DNA of 64,000 nt from Nitrospira sp. Ga0074138 (GCA_001464735.1 LNDU01000044.1:95091-159090), one strand, 5' to 3'. Positions 52,445-62,190 are shown, counted from the stretch's first letter. The notes: generated from the sequence alone by a model not told the origin. Numbers and translations: made by a program.

Positions 52445-53083
52445 ATGCACACTGAGCTTCATCACAGCCGGCTTTCATCGTCGTCCACATCCTTTGCGAT
52501 AATCCTGTGCTTATCATTGGGGGCCTGCTCTTGGGTCCCCAAAGGGGATATGCAATTGGATATTGGGATCAAAGATCGAGGGGTCGCTTCGTGGTACGGT
52601 GAACAGTTTCATGGTAGGCAAGCGGCAAATGGTGAGTTGTTCGATATGGAAGCGCTGACGGCTGCCCATCGGACCATGCCTCTCGGCAGCGTGGTGCGTG
52701 TGGTGAATCTGACGAATGGCAAGCATCTCTATGTCCGGATCACGGACCGGGGTCCTTATGAGAAAGGGCGGATTCTCGACCTTTCCCATGGCGCGGCTGT
52801 CCAGTTGGGTGTGGAGCACGAAGGGGTGGCCTATGTGCAGGTTGAGATTGTCGGAGAGCGCCGTCCGGAGCTGATGCTGCTGTCAGAACAATTCTCAGAC
52901 CGAGCTGCTTCGCTTCTAGTTGGTGCGCGGACGTGGACCCATCGGGCGTCGCCTGGAATGGCTTCTCCGGCTAGAAATTTCCTTGGCGATATCTGGATTG
53001 CAAGGAGGAATCGCTGGGCTGTTGCCATGCTCGCGGTCACTCATCCCGCCGGCACTCCGGTCGCATCGTTAGTCCTCAACTAG
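52445..53083 (+). CDS. RlpA-like lipoprotein with double-psi beta-barrel domain
   Basis: A 212-residue protein. A signal peptide ends in the lipobox LGAC at about residue 22-25. The RlpA double-psi beta-barrel follows: GVASWYGEQFHGRQAANGE, then AAHRTMPLGSVVRVVNLTNG and ITDRGPYEKGRILDLSHGAA. RlpA proteins bind or cleave naked glycan strands at the septum. The aspartate of DRGP is kept. No SPOR domain is present. The ATG at 52445 is chosen because the signal peptide starts there, with GGAGG about 11 bases upstream. The repeat at 53084 begins directly after its stop. Confidence 0.85.
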   Translation: MHTELHHSRLSSSSTSFAIILCLSLGACSWVPKGDMQLDIGIKDRGVASWYGEQFHGRQAANGELFDMEALTAAHRTMPLGSVVRVVNLTNGKHLYVRITDRGPYEKGRILDLSHGAAVQLGVEHEGVAYVQVEIVGERRPELMLLSEQFSDRAASLLVGARTWTHRASPGMASPARNFLGDIWIARRNRWAVAMLAVTHPAGTPVASLVLN

Positions 53084-53205
53084 CAGGCTGTTGAAAAAGC
53101 CCGTCAGCGGCGTTCTCGCATCGCTCAGAGGCTCAACGTATCGAAGCGTACGCCTCACCTGTTCGCTCGCTGCGGCCTTGCTGGACAGCCCTTTTGAACA
53201 GCCTG
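53084..53205. repeat. 122-bp palindromic intergenic repeat, copy 2
   Basis: Ends CAGGCTGTT (53084-53092) and AACAGCCTG (53197-53205) are perfect complements. Compared with copy 1, both arms changed together (GGATGGT/ACCATCC against GGCTGTT/AACAGCC), so pairing is kept. It starts at the base after the RlpA-like stop codon. Confidence 0.75.
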
Positions 53206-53244
53206 CAGACGCCTGGAAGGTTCATCTTGCCGATCCCACTCAGG

Positions 53245-53274
53245 TTGACACGGTGCAAAGCTCTCCACTAGACT
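53245..53274 (+). promoter_or_regulatory. Sigma-70 promoter
   Basis: A perfect TTGACA (53245-53250), an 18-base spacer and TAGACT (53269-53274, 4/6). The next ATG is at 53334. Confidence 0.55.
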
Positions 53275-53333
53275 GCATCGTTCTCGTCAGTAGCTGACAA
53301 TACGTGAGTTTATCGAAGGGGAGGCATGGAGCG

Positions 53334-53549
53334 ATGGCCAAGAAGCGCGCAGCGGAACCGGATGAAGTGAAGTTGAAGAAGAAGATCGGCGCAAAGCTGA
53401 CCAACCAAGGCAACGCGGAGGGGGACGCGGCTCTCCGGTCACTGAGGAAACGATTGAAGAGGGAACAGCGTAAACGTCGGGCACTTGTGCAGCGGAAGAA
53501 ACGAGCGGCTGGAAGCAAAGGCACGGCTGCCACCCCTGCATCGGCCTAG
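53334..53549 (+). CDS. Small lysine/arginine-rich protein
   Basis: A 71-residue, strongly basic protein with a long helix (ALRSLRKRLKREQRKRRALV) and an alanine/threonine-rich end. It resembles nucleic-acid-binding or ribosome-associated small proteins, but I recognise no family. The ATG at 53334 has GGGGAGG nine bases upstream. The HEAT-repeat gene follows 37 bases later, probably in the same transcript. Confidence 0.6.
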   Translation: MAKKRAAEPDEVKLKKKIGAKLTNQGNAEGDAALRSLRKRLKREQRKRRALVQRKKRAAGSKGTAATPASA

Positions 53550-53586
53550 TCTTTTCGCGGTCACAGTCGTGCCAGGCTCTGATTCC

Positions 53587-54417
53587 ATGGAAGAAGAACC
53601 GAAACATCCCCACCAGGGTATCAACCCTCTCAGTCAGCAGACCGGTGACGAGCCGCTCGCCGGTGGCGTAGCCGATCAGATGCCGGCTGGTTCTTCCGCT
53701 GTCGACGAGGGAGCGATTAGTTCAGGCACTGTCGCCCTTGACGAAGAGCAGGTCAAGGATGAGATTGACATTCAGGTCGATCTGCTGAGTGATCCTGACT
53801 GGGTGGTCCGCCGCGAAGCGGTGATTACTTTGGGCGAGATGGGTGATGAGCGGTGTGTCGAGCCGCTGGCCCGCGCGCTACGCGACGGTGATTGGCAGGT
53901 TCGAGAGGTCGCCATTGAGGCGATGGGGCAGGTGGGCTCTCCCGCCGTCGAGACTCTTCTCAAATTGCTCCGCGATTGGGAGGTACGTAAATACGCGATT
54001 GCTGCGCTTGGGAAAATCCGCGACGAGCGAGTGCTCGATCCCCTGATGCTTCAACTTCGGAACGATGAGTTTAAAGACGATGCCATTGATGCCTTGGTCG
54101 TACTGGGTGGGCCGTCCGTCGAGAAACTGATCGGTGCCCTTCGTGATAAGGACGAAAATGTCCGCAAGTGCGCCGTCCTCGCCTTGGGGCGGATCAAGAG
54201 CGGCGAGGCCATTGATCCCCTCATCGGGATGCTTGGTGATAAAGACTGGTTTACGCGGTTGACGGCTGCCGCCGCGTTGGAGTCGATCGGTGACGAGCGG
54301 GGCCGCGAGGCGATGAAACCCTTGCTCAAGGATCCCGATATGGTGGTTAAGATGCGGGTGGAGCGAATTCTGGCGAAGTGGAAGAAGCCATCAATCTCTC
54401 AACCGGCCAACGCCTGA
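53587..54417 (+). CDS. HEAT-repeat protein
   Basis: A 276-residue soluble protein. After about 60 acidic, low-order residues there are six or so HEAT/PBS-lyase-type repeats of 31 residues (for example SDPDWVVRREAVITLGEMGD and DKDENVRKCAVLALGRIKSG). Such repeats form a curved solenoid used for protein binding. The ATG at 53587 is preferred because the longer frame overlaps the basic gene. It is convergent with the coiled-coil gene at 54419, with one base between stops. Confidence 0.8.
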   Translation: MEEEPKHPHQGINPLSQQTGDEPLAGGVADQMPAGSSAVDEGAISSGTVALDEEQVKDEIDIQVDLLSDPDWVVRREAVITLGEMGDERCVEPLARALRDGDWQVREVAIEAMGQVGSPAVETLLKLLRDWEVRKYAIAALGKIRDERVLDPLMLQLRNDEFKDDAIDALVVLGGPSVEKLIGALRDKDENVRKCAVLALGRIKSGEAIDPLIGMLGDKDWFTRLTAAAALESIGDERGREAMKPLLKDPDMVVKMRVERILAKWKKPSISQPANA

Positions 54418-54418
54418 G

Positions 54419-54874
54419 TTAGTTGTTCAAGAGTTGATTCATACGCTGCTGGAGTTCGTCCAGCTTTTTCATCGACACCTGTTTCCCCGTCACAATTTCC
54501 AACTTCACCTCTCGCAGCGATCCGGCCATGTCTCGTAGCGCATTGGTCGCGTCGTCGGACTTGGTTCCTTTTGTGGTGGCTTCCACGGCCTCGATGGCTT
54601 CGGCCATTTCTTTCGCGGCATCGCCGAAATTGCGATCGACGAGGTGCGCCTTCGCTTGGACCAATCGAGACTTCGCATCCACGAGTCCTTGACGCCTGCG
54701 GAGATCGCGCTCGATTCCGAGTGTCGTATCCAACACGTTTCTAGACATATCCTTCAATGACTGTTGAAGTTCTGCGACGGTTCGCTGAAGCGTCCCGACG
54801 GGCCGTTGTCCGAGATAGTAGCCCGCCCCGAATGCCCCAACGAGCAGCAAGACAACAGCGAAAAATTTAACCAT
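54419..54874 (-). CDS. Membrane-anchored coiled-coil protein
   Basis: A 151-residue protein with one N-terminal helix (about 4-22, FFAVVLLLVGAFGAGYYLG). A long charged helix follows (LQRTVAELQQSLKDMSRNVL, then DAKSRLVQAKAHLVDRNFGD and a final LDELQQRMNQLLNN). It would be fixed in the inner membrane with a coiled-coil body. It lies 12 bases after the secreted HEAT-repeat gene on the same strand, and the two may form a pair. No known family is recognised. Confidence 0.65.
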   Translation of the reverse strand: MVKFFAVVLLLVGAFGAGYYLGQRPVGTLQRTVAELQQSLKDMSRNVLDTTLGIERDLRRRQGLVDAKSRLVQAKAHLVDRNFGDAAKEMAEAIEAVEATTKGTKSDDATNALRDMAGSLREVKLEIVTGKQVSMKKLDELQQRMNQLLNN

Positions 54875-54886
54875 AGCGGGCCTCGG

Positions 54887-56230
54887 TTAGTGGCGACGTT
54901 TGGATGAACTTAATCGGGTCAACTGTTGGAGCAGGCTGTTGGCACTCGCAATACGCACGGCCTCATCCGAGTCTTGTAAACCCGTTACTAAGAGCGGGAT
55001 GGCACTCTCGCTGCTTTTCCGCAATCCCTTGGCGGCCATCAGGCGAGGAAGTGGCTGCTGGTCCTGTAAGAGCGTCTGGAGAACCGCCAAAGCGTCTTTC
55101 TCGGCGGAGGCACTCAAGGCCTGTGCCGCTGCACCGCGGATTGAAGGGTCGGAATGCCGAGCCAACTCTTTGGCTAGCGTGATGGCGGAGGGATCGCCCA
55201 GGCGAATCAATCCCTCTATGGCGCTGGCACGGACATGACTATTTGGGTCTCTCGTGAGTGCCAGCAGCAAGGGCCGGTTATCCTTGACGCCAAGCTTTCC
55301 GAGACTTGCCGCAGCGACACCGCGGACCATTGGCATCTCGTCCCCGATTGCGTGGGTGAGCGGAGCCGTGCCGCCAGCGGAGCCAAATTCTCCCAGTGCT
55401 CCGGCAGCGAACGCGCGCACCGATGGATCAGGATCATACACAGCTTGGGAGAGGACCGCCAGGCTGGCCGGACGTTTGAGGCGCCCCAATACCCCCAGTG
55501 CTGCCATCCTCGTCTCTGCGTCCGGCAGGGTCGCGGCGTTGATGATATCGTCCAGCTTTTCAGTATGCCCAAGTTTGAACAGGGCGGCGTAGGCGAAGAT
55601 GGCCTCAGGCCCATCTTCGGTCCGAGCGATATTCAGAAACTGTTGCTGTACGTCGGTGGCCTGTGCTTCCCCCAGCGCGGTCATCGCAGCAATGCGGACG
55701 GTTGGCATGTCATCCCGCAACGCACGGTGCAAGGCGCCAGACTTCGTTGCCAGTCCTGCTTTTCCGATCGCCTCAGCGGCCCGTGCGCGTACAACCACCG
55801 ACGTATCTAGTAAGCCATCCTCCAAAATCGCCGAGGTCTCAGGCAAGCCCAATTCCGCAAGGGCCGAGTAGGCCGCAATGCGGACATGCTCTTTTCGGTC
55901 TCGAACGCGGTCTGTAATCACTCCGAGTGCCAATGGGCGAAGCAGCGAAGCATCATAGGGCTGGCCCGTCTGGTTCAATTTTGTATAGATGGCCAGGGCT
56001 TCGTCTGTTCGTCCAAGTCGGACATAGCTGAGCAAGGAGAGCCGGAGGAATGCGTTCGAGGGTGTCACGTCCGGTGGAAAACCTCGGTAGAGAGCGGTCA
56101 CTTCGGGGTAGTCGCCGGCCTTGAAGAGGGCCGCGGCTTGTGATTCGACCGTGGAAGGGGTTCCTGCCGATGCAGGAAGGAGAGGCGCTGTGATGAGAAT
56201 CAGAAGGATCGCGCCGATGACACGTGTCAT
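54887..56230 (-). CDS. Secreted HEAT-repeat protein
   Basis: A 447-residue protein. A signal peptide (1-21, ending LPASAG) is followed by a short TPR-like helical pair (FKAGDYPEVTALYRGF). About ten HEAT repeats come next (for example DPDPSVRAFAAGALGEFGSA, DPNSHVRASAIEGLIRLGDP and HSDPSIRGAAAQALSASAEK). It probably acts as a periplasmic scaffold. The ATG at 56230 is chosen by the signal peptide. A longer start at 56296 would overlap the phosphorylase stop. The coiled-coil membrane gene follows directly. Confidence 0.8.
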   Translation of the reverse strand: MTRVIGAILLILITAPLLPASAGTPSTVESQAAALFKAGDYPEVTALYRGFPPDVTPSNAFLRLSLLSYVRLGRTDEALAIYTKLNQTGQPYDASLLRPLALGVITDRVRDRKEHVRIAAYSALAELGLPETSAILEDGLLDTSVVVRARAAEAIGKAGLATKSGALHRALRDDMPTVRIAAMTALGEAQATDVQQQFLNIARTEDGPEAIFAYAALFKLGHTEKLDDIINAATLPDAETRMAALGVLGRLKRPASLAVLSQAVYDPDPSVRAFAAGALGEFGSAGGTAPLTHAIGDEMPMVRGVAAASLGKLGVKDNRPLLLALTRDPNSHVRASAIEGLIRLGDPSAITLAKELARHSDPSIRGAAAQALSASAEKDALAVLQTLLQDQQPLPRLMAAKGLRKSSESAIPLLVTGLQDSDEAVRIASANSLLQQLTRLSSSKRRH

Positions 56231-56289
56231 GGTAGTCGGGGTGAAGCCTTGATCGCGTATCAGAGAGCGATCCGCTGCGTCGAACCGAG

Positions 56290-58440
56290 TCACCATGTCG
56301 TCGGTGGCCGCACCGTGGCGGCGTGGTACATCAGGCCAACGTAGTCCTTCAGCATGCGTGTCGTGCAGAACCGGGGCGCAATGGTGCGGATACATTCTTT
56401 GACCATTTGGAGCCAGCCCCGGGGAATTCCGTCGCGATCGCGCTGATAGAACAGTGGCACCACCTCTTGTTCCAGTATGCGATAGAGCTGCTCGGCATCA
56501 TGATGATCTTGGGCTGGCACGTCGGCCTGTTCGCTGAGCGGCTGGATGCCCCACCCGTTGGCTCCATTATATCCTTCAACCCACCAGCCATCGAGGACAC
56601 TGAGATTCAACACGCCGTTCAGGGCGGCTTTCATGCCGCTGGTGCCGCTGGCTTCCATCGGAAAGCGAGGGGTATTCAACCAAATGTCGACGCCCTGGAC
56701 GAGATATTTTGCCATATGCATTTCGTAGTTTTCCAAAAACGCAACGCGACCGCCGAGTTTGTGGTCATGGCAGAAGTTCAGTACCTCGTGAATGAAGTAT
56801 CGCCCCGGTTCATCGGCCGGGTGGGCCTTGCCGGCGAAGACGAGTTGGACCGGCCGCCAGCGGTCTTGGAGGAGTGCCTTCAACCGTTCCAGGTCTCGGA
56901 AGAGCAAGGTCGCCCGCTTGTACGTCGCGAACCGCCGAGCGAAGCCAATGGTCAAAGCCTCGGGATCCAGGAGCGTGCCGCGTGTGATCACTTGAGACGG
57001 CTGAAGATGTCCATGCATCCAGCCGACCCTGGCTCGTTCACGGATAAAACTCATCAGTTTCCGTTTCATTGTTTGTCGGACTGCCCACAGCTCATGGTCG
57101 GGCACGTCCATCACCCGCTGCCACATGGCCGGATCATCGCAGGTGTGGGTCCAGTTCGGGCTGAGCGACTTGCTGTACAGATGGTGCAGCTCCGGCGAGA
57201 TCCACGTCGGGGCATGAATGCCGTTGGTCACGCTGCGGATGGGGACTTGGTCGGTCGGCAACCCCGGCCAGAAGTGTTGCCACATCTCTCGTGAGACGCG
57301 GCCATGTTCGCGGCTGACGCCGTTGACATGGGCCGACAGGCGCATGACCAGCGCCGTCATGTTGAAACCGTGTCCGCGCGACTCGGGAGTTTCTCCAAGG
57401 CGGAGGAATTCATCGCGCGAGAGGCCCAGTTGTTCCCAATAGCCGGCGAAGTATCGATCCATCAGATGGTGCGGGAAGACATCGTGCCCTGCCGGCACGG
57501 GGGTGTGTGTCGTGAAGACGGTGCTTTGGCGGACCAGCTCGCAGGCTTCCGCGTGGGACGACCCCTTTTGAACAAACTCACGCACCCGCTCCAAGGTGAG
57601 GAAGGCCGAGTGCCCTTCGTTGGCATGCCAGATCGATGGCGAGATATTGAGCGAGCGCAACATGCGCACGCCACCGATCCCCAATAAGATCTCTTGACAG
57701 AGGCGCATTTCTTGGTCTCCGCCGTAGAGACGGGCGGAGAGGGCCCGGTCCTCCGGGCTGTTGTCCGGCACATCCGTATCGATGAGAAAGAGCGAGATCC
57801 GTCCCACCAGCACTTTCCAGACAGTCGCGATCACTCGGCGGCTGCCCATCTCGACGGCAAACCGGCAAGGCTCTCCCGATGGAGTCAGGGCCAAATGAAC
57901 TGGAGATTCGTCGCGGTTGAACGGGGCGTAGGCCGCCTCTTGCCACCCTTCCGGCGTGATTCGCTGGCGGAAATATCCCTGTGGGTACATGAATCCGATG
58001 CCAATGAGCGGCAAGCCAATATCGCTCGCTTCCTTGCAATGGTCTCCGGCCAAGATTCCAAGACCGCCGCTATAAATGGGGACGGAGGCATGCAACCCAA
58101 ACTCGGCTGAGAAGTACGCAATCGCCGACTTCGCCAGATCCGCATGGTGAGTCCCGACCCAACTTTTCTTGTTGGCTAGATATTCGTCGAACAGGCGAAA
58201 CACCGCCGAGTATTGGCGGAGAAACGACGGGTCTTCAGCCAAGCGTGCCAACCGGTCCGGTGTGACATCAGACAAGAGTTTGACGGGATTGTGATGTGTG
58301 AGAGACCACAGAGTCGGATCGATCAGTTCGAACAGCTGGCGAGCCTCCAACGTCCAGCTCCACCAGAGATTCTGCGCCAGTTCGGGTAGACGATTGAGGT
58401 TCTGCGGGAGAGAACGGTTCACTACGTTAGGAGAATCCAC
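56290..58440 (-). CDS. glgP: Alpha-glucan phosphorylase
   Basis: A 716-residue GT35 enzyme that releases glucose-1-phosphate from glycogen or other alpha-glucans. The N-terminal DUF3417 region has LPELAQNLWWSWTLEARQLF. The domain has AYFSAEFGLHASVPIYSGGL and the PLP site near EASGTSGMKAALNGVLNLSV. This is the shorter glucan phosphorylase type (about 700-850 residues), not the maltodextrin phosphorylase of enteric bacteria. GTG at 58440 is chosen because AAAGGAG lies five bases upstream and the family aligns there; an ATG at 58587 gives 49 unlikely residues. Confidence 0.93.
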   Translation of the reverse strand: MDSPNVVNRSLPQNLNRLPELAQNLWWSWTLEARQLFELIDPTLWSLTHHNPVKLLSDVTPDRLARLAEDPSFLRQYSAVFRLFDEYLANKKSWVGTHHADLAKSAIAYFSAEFGLHASVPIYSGGLGILAGDHCKEASDIGLPLIGIGFMYPQGYFRQRITPEGWQEAAYAPFNRDESPVHLALTPSGEPCRFAVEMGSRRVIATVWKVLVGRISLFLIDTDVPDNSPEDRALSARLYGGDQEMRLCQEILLGIGGVRMLRSLNISPSIWHANEGHSAFLTLERVREFVQKGSSHAEACELVRQSTVFTTHTPVPAGHDVFPHHLMDRYFAGYWEQLGLSRDEFLRLGETPESRGHGFNMTALVMRLSAHVNGVSREHGRVSREMWQHFWPGLPTDQVPIRSVTNGIHAPTWISPELHHLYSKSLSPNWTHTCDDPAMWQRVMDVPDHELWAVRQTMKRKLMSFIRERARVGWMHGHLQPSQVITRGTLLDPEALTIGFARRFATYKRATLLFRDLERLKALLQDRWRPVQLVFAGKAHPADEPGRYFIHEVLNFCHDHKLGGRVAFLENYEMHMAKYLVQGVDIWLNTPRFPMEASGTSGMKAALNGVLNLSVLDGWWVEGYNGANGWGIQPLSEQADVPAQDHHDAEQLYRILEQEVVPLFYQRDRDGIPRGWLQMVKECIRTIAPRFCTTRMLKDYVGLMYHAATVRPPTTW

Positions 58441-58504
58441 AAACACTCCTTTGGTCAAGATCACGCAATCAGTATCGACAATGACGGGCGAGCACCGGTT
58501 GCGA

Positions 58505-59341
58505 TCAAGCGTGCCCGGCCTTATGCCACGAGGCCCAGTCTTTGGAGAATGCCACGGCGGCATAACGTTCGCCAAGGATTTTTGCAACCCGGTTCAGGAG
58601 TTTGGAGAGTTGCTGCAGCTCGGACGTGGTGAGGTCCTCACGAAACCGGGGATGGAGTCCCCAACGAGTCTCCACTTCTTCGCCCGATACGCTCGACATC
58701 AAGCTGACAAGCTTGATCTCCTGGCCGGTCGACTTGTTCTGTTCCGTCGATGTCCCGATGTCTGGAGGCATAACCTGCGACGCTTCTTGAGCGGGAGGAG
58801 CCTGCCCTTGCAGGACTGCGCTGAGCGCCGGCACGACCGCGCTGGCGCAGAGCGTCGCCGCGGAGCTGAGCTGCGCGTTGCTGGCTGCGCCGAGGGTTTC
58901 GGCGACTTTGTCGCCGAAGTCGCGGAACATCTCGTTCTTTGTCTTCGAATCTTCGGTGATCAGGAACTTGTAATGCTCGTAGGCTTGCCGACTCTCCGCC
59001 ACGGTCGTCCCGATCGTCATGACAATTTCCATCTGATCCGCATTGTTTCCGAAGGCCGGTTCTAACGCGCGCTTTAGCTGTTGCGTCACAGCGTCTTCCA
59101 GCCCGTTCATAAACTCCATCTGGTCTTTGAGTGGAATGTGCAGGGCCACCAGCCGATCCGCGAGATTGAATATGACCTTGAGGAATTCCAGGTAGATGCC
59201 CCACTCCTGCTGCCGCTTGAGCTTGATCGCCTGCTCTGGCGCAGTGCGCTTCATCATCGTGACCGACTCGCCCGACACGGCGAGCATCAGTTCAGCCAGC
59301 TGGCGGAGGCATTCCTTGTAGTCAGTAGTGATAGTGGCCAT
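58505..59341 (-). CDS. Hypothetical protein, mostly helical
   Basis: A 278-residue protein without a signal peptide or membrane helix. Long amphipathic helices (LAELMLAVSGESVTMMKRTA, then LEFLKVIFNLADRLVALHIP) are broken by an alanine/proline/glutamine-rich stretch (QGQAPPAQEASQVMPP). A second helical part begins near TTSELQQLSKLLNRVAKILG. It is convergent with the DUF4112 gene region on one side and lies 64 bases before the phosphorylase start on the same strand. No family is recognised. Confidence 0.6.
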   Translation of the reverse strand: MATITTDYKECLRQLAELMLAVSGESVTMMKRTAPEQAIKLKRQQEWGIYLEFLKVIFNLADRLVALHIPLKDQMEFMNGLEDAVTQQLKRALEPAFGNNADQMEIVMTIGTTVAESRQAYEHYKFLITEDSKTKNEMFRDFGDKVAETLGAASNAQLSSAATLCASAVVPALSAVLQGQAPPAQEASQVMPPDIGTSTEQNKSTGQEIKLVSLMSSVSGEEVETRWGLHPRFREDLTTSELQQLSKLLNRVAKILGERYAAVAFSKDWASWHKAGHA

Positions 59342-59554
59342 AGAGTTTGCTCAAGAGCAGCCGGGATTATAGCGGAGACGAGAGCGGTATTTAAAGCGAG
59401 GAAGAAATGGATGAGCTGCTAGGGTGTGAACGGTACAGGCTGTGAAGCTCCTGTAAGATCGCATCTTGCCTTTTTAACTGGCACACATCCATCTATGTTG
59501 CCCTTGCTCACCCCATCCGATAGAGTGAGCCCTCCGGAGTCGAGGAGCTGCCAA

Positions 59555-60085
59555 ATGGAATTCAGCTCAGTGCGAAATATGGAGTCGGAGCCTCGCGTTC
59601 AGGTCTTGCCGCGTGATGAGGCGCGCGAGCATCTGATCACCATTGCGGACATGCTTGCCAAGGTGATGGATACCACGATCAGGATACCCGGTACGTCATG
59701 GTACATCGGGTTGGACCCGTTGCTCGGACTGATTCCCGGCATCGGTGATGTTCTGGCCAATCTCATCGGCACGATCATTCTTGGATTAGCGACACGCCTA
59801 CAGCTTCCCAGAATTGTGCTGGCCCGCATGAGTCTCAATCTGCTCATCAATGGGACGGTCGGAGCCGTTCCAATTGCTGGGGATCTCTTCTCGGTCTGGT
59901 TTCGGAGTCATTCGAGAAACGCTGCGCTGCTTCGCGACGCAGCCATGAAGCTGGATCGCGAAACCCATGCTGATTGGTTTTATGTGGCCGGTATCATCGG
60001 GGGCACGGTGGCCCTCTTGCTACTTATGATCGCCTTTATCATATGGTTGGTTTACCAGCTGTGGATGATGGTCTCAGGTGGATAG
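59555..60085 (+). CDS. DUF4112 membrane protein
   Basis: A 176-residue protein. The central region WYIGLDPLLGLIPGIGDVLA followed by NLIGTIILGLATRLQLPRI is the DUF4112 signature, then GAVPIAGDLFSVWFRSHSRN and a C-terminal transmembrane helix (about 148-171). The ATG at 59555 has AGGAG eight bases upstream. The function of the family is unknown. Confidence 0.85.
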   Translation: MEFSSVRNMESEPRVQVLPRDEAREHLITIADMLAKVMDTTIRIPGTSWYIGLDPLLGLIPGIGDVLANLIGTIILGLATRLQLPRIVLARMSLNLLINGTVGAVPIAGDLFSVWFRSHSRNAALLRDAAMKLDRETHADWFYVAGIIGGTVALLLLMIAFIIWLVYQLWMMVSGG

Positions 60086-60162
60086 GAAAGGGAAGTTGAG
60101 TGTGGTATACAACGACCTTTTCTGAATAACGAAATTAGCGGCTACCCTCTTCGAATACCTTC

Positions 60163-62190
60163 ATGGAACGAGAAGTCAAAACCTATGTACTGAAGCGACC
60201 TACTGAGGACGCCGTGCCGCGCAAGTTGTCGATCGACTACGCGGCGGCGCTGAATCCACAGCAGCTTGCAGCAGTGACGGCGGGTGATGGGCCGTCGTTG
60301 GTCATTGCGGGAGCTGGGAGTGGCAAGACGCGCACGCTGGTCTATCGCGTCGCGTATCTGATCGACTCCGGCGTGGATCCGTCGAACATTCTCTTGCTGA
60401 CGTTCACGCGCAAGTCTTCACAGGAAATGTTGGAACGTGCTGGCGATCTGATCGGGACGAGTAGTCATCGGGTTTGTGGAGGGACGTTTCACTCCGTTGC
60501 GAACATGCTATTGCGCCGCAATGGCCGGTCGATCGGCATAGAACCTGGGTTCACGATTCTGGATCGCGGCGATGCGGAAGACTTGATCGCTCTTGTGCGA
60601 TCGCAGCTGGGCCTCAACGAGAAGGATAAACGCTTTCCCCGCAAGGGGACGATCATGGAAATGATCAGCAAGAGTGAAAACACCTTGCGCAGCCTCGACG
60701 AGATTATTCTGGAAGAGTTCAGCCACTTCTCGGATCATTCGGAAGATCTCGGTCGGTTGCAGAAGGCTTATCAAGCTGCGAAGCGACAGAAGCAGTTGTT
60801 GGACTACGACGATCTCTTGGTCATGCTGCGGCAGTTGTTGTTGCTGGACGAGACGGCACGCACACGCATTTCCAGCCAGTATCGCTATATCCTTGTGGAT
60901 GAGTATCAAGATACGAACCGGTTGCAGGCCGAAGTCATCCGTCAGCTGGCGACGACGCATCAGAATGTGATGGTGGTTGGGGATGATTCGCAGTCGATCT
61001 ATGCGTTCCGGGGTGCGACCTTCAAAAATATCATGGACTTTCCAGTGCTGTTCCCGGGCACGACGATTTATAAACTAGAAGAAAATTATCGCAGTACTCA
61101 ACCGATCTTGAACCTCGCGAACTGCATTATCGATGAAGCGGCCGAGAAGTATACGAAGCGTCTGTTTACTAGAAAGATCGATGGCCCGTTGCCGGCGTTG
61201 GTCGAAGCGGCTGGAGAACATGCGCAATCGCGATTCATTGCGCAGAAGATTCTTGAGCTTCGCGAAGAAGGGGTATCGCTGAGCGAAGTGGCGGTCTTGT
61301 TTCGCTCAAGCTTCCACTCTTTCGACTTGGAAATTGAGTTGTCTCGCAAGGGGCTTCCCTTTATTAAGCGCGGTGGGGTGAAGTTTATCGAAACAGCTCA
61401 TGTCAAGGATCTGCTGGCCCATGTGCGAGTCGTCGCGAATCCGCTTGATACGGTGAGCTGGCATCGCGTGTTGCTGTTGGTGGAAGGGGTGGGGCCGAAG
61501 AAGGCCCAGGATTTACTCGCTGCGATTGTGAAAGCTGAGCGACCATATGATGTGTTACGCGGAGTGAGCGGCCGTTCCGGCGAGGGTCTCAAGAACTTGG
61601 CCAACACGCTGGAAAGTCTAGCTGGATCGGACGATCGGGAACCGGAACATCAAGTAAGTCATATCTACGAGTACTATCTTCCGATCCTCAAGGACCAGTA
61701 CGACGATTACCCTAAGCGCACAAGGGATCTCGATCATCTCCATACGATTGCCGAAGGGTATCATGGCATCGACGAATTTCTTGCCGATCTGGCGCTGGAA
61801 CCGCCTGATGGGAGTGCGGTGAATGTAGAAGCGCCCGATCGCGATGATGAACGGCTGGTACTCTCGACGATTCATTCCGCGAAGGGGTTGGAGTGGCAGT
61901 GCGTGTTTGTGATCTGGGTAGTCGACGGCCGGTTTCCATCCGCCTATTCCTTTCTGACCGATGATGAATTAGAAGAAGAGCGTCGGCTCTTCTATGTGGC
62001 TGTGACGCGAGCCAAGCGACATTTGTTTATGACGTATCCCATCAATGTGTACGACAAGACCAGCGGGATGCTACTGTCGAAACCCTCACGGTTTCTGGAC
62101 CATGTGTCCTCGGACCTGCTTGATACCCTCGCGTTGGTGGAGGAAGGCGGACAGGAGGATTGGGGAATGGCACGAGACCCCTATTATTGA
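60163..62190 (+). CDS. UvrD/Rep/PcrA-family ATP-dependent DNA helicase
   Basis: A 675-residue superfamily 1A helicase. LNPQQLAAVTAGDGPSLVIA is the Q-motif region, and Walker A AGAGSGKT is at 49-56. Walker B DEYQDTN, motif III VVGDDSQSIYAFRGA, motif V LSTIHSAKGLEWQCVFV and motif VI EEERRLFYVAVTRAK are all intact. It unwinds DNA 3'-5' in repair or replication restart. The length is near that of Rep, but the subgroup cannot be fixed here. The next gene's true start is 45 bases after its stop. Confidence 0.93.
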   Translation: MEREVKTYVLKRPTEDAVPRKLSIDYAAALNPQQLAAVTAGDGPSLVIAGAGSGKTRTLVYRVAYLIDSGVDPSNILLLTFTRKSSQEMLERAGDLIGTSSHRVCGGTFHSVANMLLRRNGRSIGIEPGFTILDRGDAEDLIALVRSQLGLNEKDKRFPRKGTIMEMISKSENTLRSLDEIILEEFSHFSDHSEDLGRLQKAYQAAKRQKQLLDYDDLLVMLRQLLLLDETARTRISSQYRYILVDEYQDTNRLQAEVIRQLATTHQNVMVVGDDSQSIYAFRGATFKNIMDFPVLFPGTTIYKLEENYRSTQPILNLANCIIDEAAEKYTKRLFTRKIDGPLPALVEAAGEHAQSRFIAQKILELREEGVSLSEVAVLFRSSFHSFDLEIELSRKGLPFIKRGGVKFIETAHVKDLLAHVRVVANPLDTVSWHRVLLLVEGVGPKKAQDLLAAIVKAERPYDVLRGVSGRSGEGLKNLANTLESLAGSDDREPEHQVSHIYEYYLPILKDQYDDYPKRTRDLDHLHTIAEGYHGIDEFLADLALEPPDGSAVNVEAPDRDDERLVLSTIHSAKGLEWQCVFVIWVVDGRFPSAYSFLTDDELEEERRLFYVAVTRAKRHLFMTYPINVYDKTSGMLLSKPSRFLDHVSSDLLDTLALVEEGGQEDWGMARDPYY

